Shown here: positions 6,495 through 6,759 of the stretch, piece by piece | Numbering within the stretch: the stretch's first letter is position 1 | How the letters are laid out: each line of letters begins with the position of its first letter | Assembly (NCBI GenBank): GCA_002371335.1 | Contig: DFHP01000122.1 | Span: 1-6,759 of the forward strand | Length of the DNA stretch: 6,759 nt | Reading direction: 5' to 3' | From: Eubacterium sp. UBA3720 | GTDB taxonomy: Bacteria; Bacillota; Clostridia; Lachnospirales; Lachnospiraceae | The notes under the pieces: model-generated | What the model saw: the letters and a program-made list of their open reading frames with translations, nothing else | What the model was told of the DNA's origin: nothing | Databases searched by the model: none | Position numbers and translations under genes: made by a program

Positions 6495-6568
6495 TGGGTT
6501 TTTCTACGCTGTTGGAAGCGGGTAAGCATTTTGCTGTTGATCAGGTTGTGGTGGGGACAACCGTATGA
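6494..6568 (+). CDS. 24-residue ORF overlapping both neighbours; unknown
   Basis: ATG at 6494-6496 overlaps the aminotransferase stop by one base (TAATG), and the TGA at 6566-6568 overlaps the next start as ATGA (6565-6568). The peptide begins MGFSTLLEAGKHF and ends DQVVVGTTV. No Shine-Dalgarno site lies at a normal distance from its ATG, so translation would depend on coupling. I recognise no family. It could be a genuine small peptide, a coupling device that feeds ribosomes to the next gene, the ends of a longer gene after an in-frame deletion, or chance. Confidence 0.35.
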   Translation: MGFSTLLEAGKHFAVDQVVVGTTV

Positions 6569-6759
6569 AAATCTACAAAAAACTTGATTCAGGTGAAGCT
6601 GTCGGACAGAAAGGGGCTAACGCAACTCTTATGAAAAAAAAATCGCGTACTCAAATATCAAAAGATGTTGAGTCCGTTTTTATGCAGGCGGTTACAGCCG
6701 GACTACAACGTAAGATAATAGATAACCCGGAATTTACATATGAAAAATGGAAGTCTTTA
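6565..6759 (+). CDS. 3'-truncated CDS, possibly a nucleotidyltransferase family (NTP_transf_5-like) N terminus
   Basis: The frame is open from ATG 6565 to the right edge (65 codons) with no stop; upstream in this frame a stop lies at 6538-6540. GGGG (6553-6556) sits 8 nt before the ATG and could serve as ribosome site. The first 30 or so residues are basic, with a Lys run encoded by AAAAAAAAA (6634-6642), followed by 'DVESVFMQAVTAGLQRK' and 'PEFTYEKWKSL'. The pattern of a helix, then 'aL.G', then 'wekl' just before the cut resembles the opening of NTP_transf_5-type nucleotidyltransferases, which are found in Gram-positive exopolysaccharide clusters. The match is weak and most of the protein is out of view; 'hypothetical protein' is the safe label. 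Confidence 0.6.
   Translation, partial: MKIYKKLDSGEAVGQKGANATLMKKKSRTQISKDVESVFMQAVTAGLQRKIIDNPEFTYEKWKSL

Overview
The window looks like a chromosomal piece of a Gram-positive, gut- or rumen-type clostridium (Lachnospiraceae-like; inferred, not proven). The reasons are a large secreted S-layer-homology (SLH) protein whose three C-terminal repeats carry the 'CTRGQ' variant common in that group, purine-rich AAGGAG/GGAG ribosome binding sites, moderate base composition, and a tightly packed surface-polysaccharide gene cluster.

Layout. Positions 1-2643 hold the 3' part of a very long surface-protein gene: four degenerate Ig-like repeats, two PPC-like beta-sandwich modules, a Pro-Thr linker and three SLH repeats. 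Its 5' end, with the expected signal peptide, lies outside the window. It ends in a strong intrinsic terminator (2683-2720). A sigma-A-like promoter (2751-2779) then starts a second, co-directional unit running to the right edge.

The second unit contains, in order: a monotopic phosphoglycosyl transferase (best start 2882) that would load the first sugar phosphate onto undecaprenyl phosphate; a broken 'sugar-transfer associated' ATP-grasp gene (3551-4244) whose ATP-binding centre is missing and whose two ends lie in different frames; an intact, unrelated carbamoyl-phosphate-synthase-like ATP-grasp ligase (4241-5440); a fold-type-I PLP aminotransferase-like protein (5445-6494); a 24-codon ORF overlapping the genes on both sides (6494-6568); and the start of a gene (6565 to the edge) that weakly resembles the NTP_transf_5 nucleotidyltransferase family. 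Gaps are 24 nt or less and several stop/start codons overlap, so these genes are probably one operon.

Together the second unit looks like exopolysaccharide, capsule or secondary-cell-wall-polymer assembly with an unusual modification arm (ATP-grasp ligase plus PLP enzyme), perhaps attaching an amino acid or amide to a glycan. That reaction is inferred; no substrate can be read from the sequence. The two most distinctive observations are the deleted ATP-grasp gene with its downstream coupling signals intact, and the small ORF fitted exactly between its neighbours. No RNA gene, CRISPR array, insertion sequence or attachment site was recognised.
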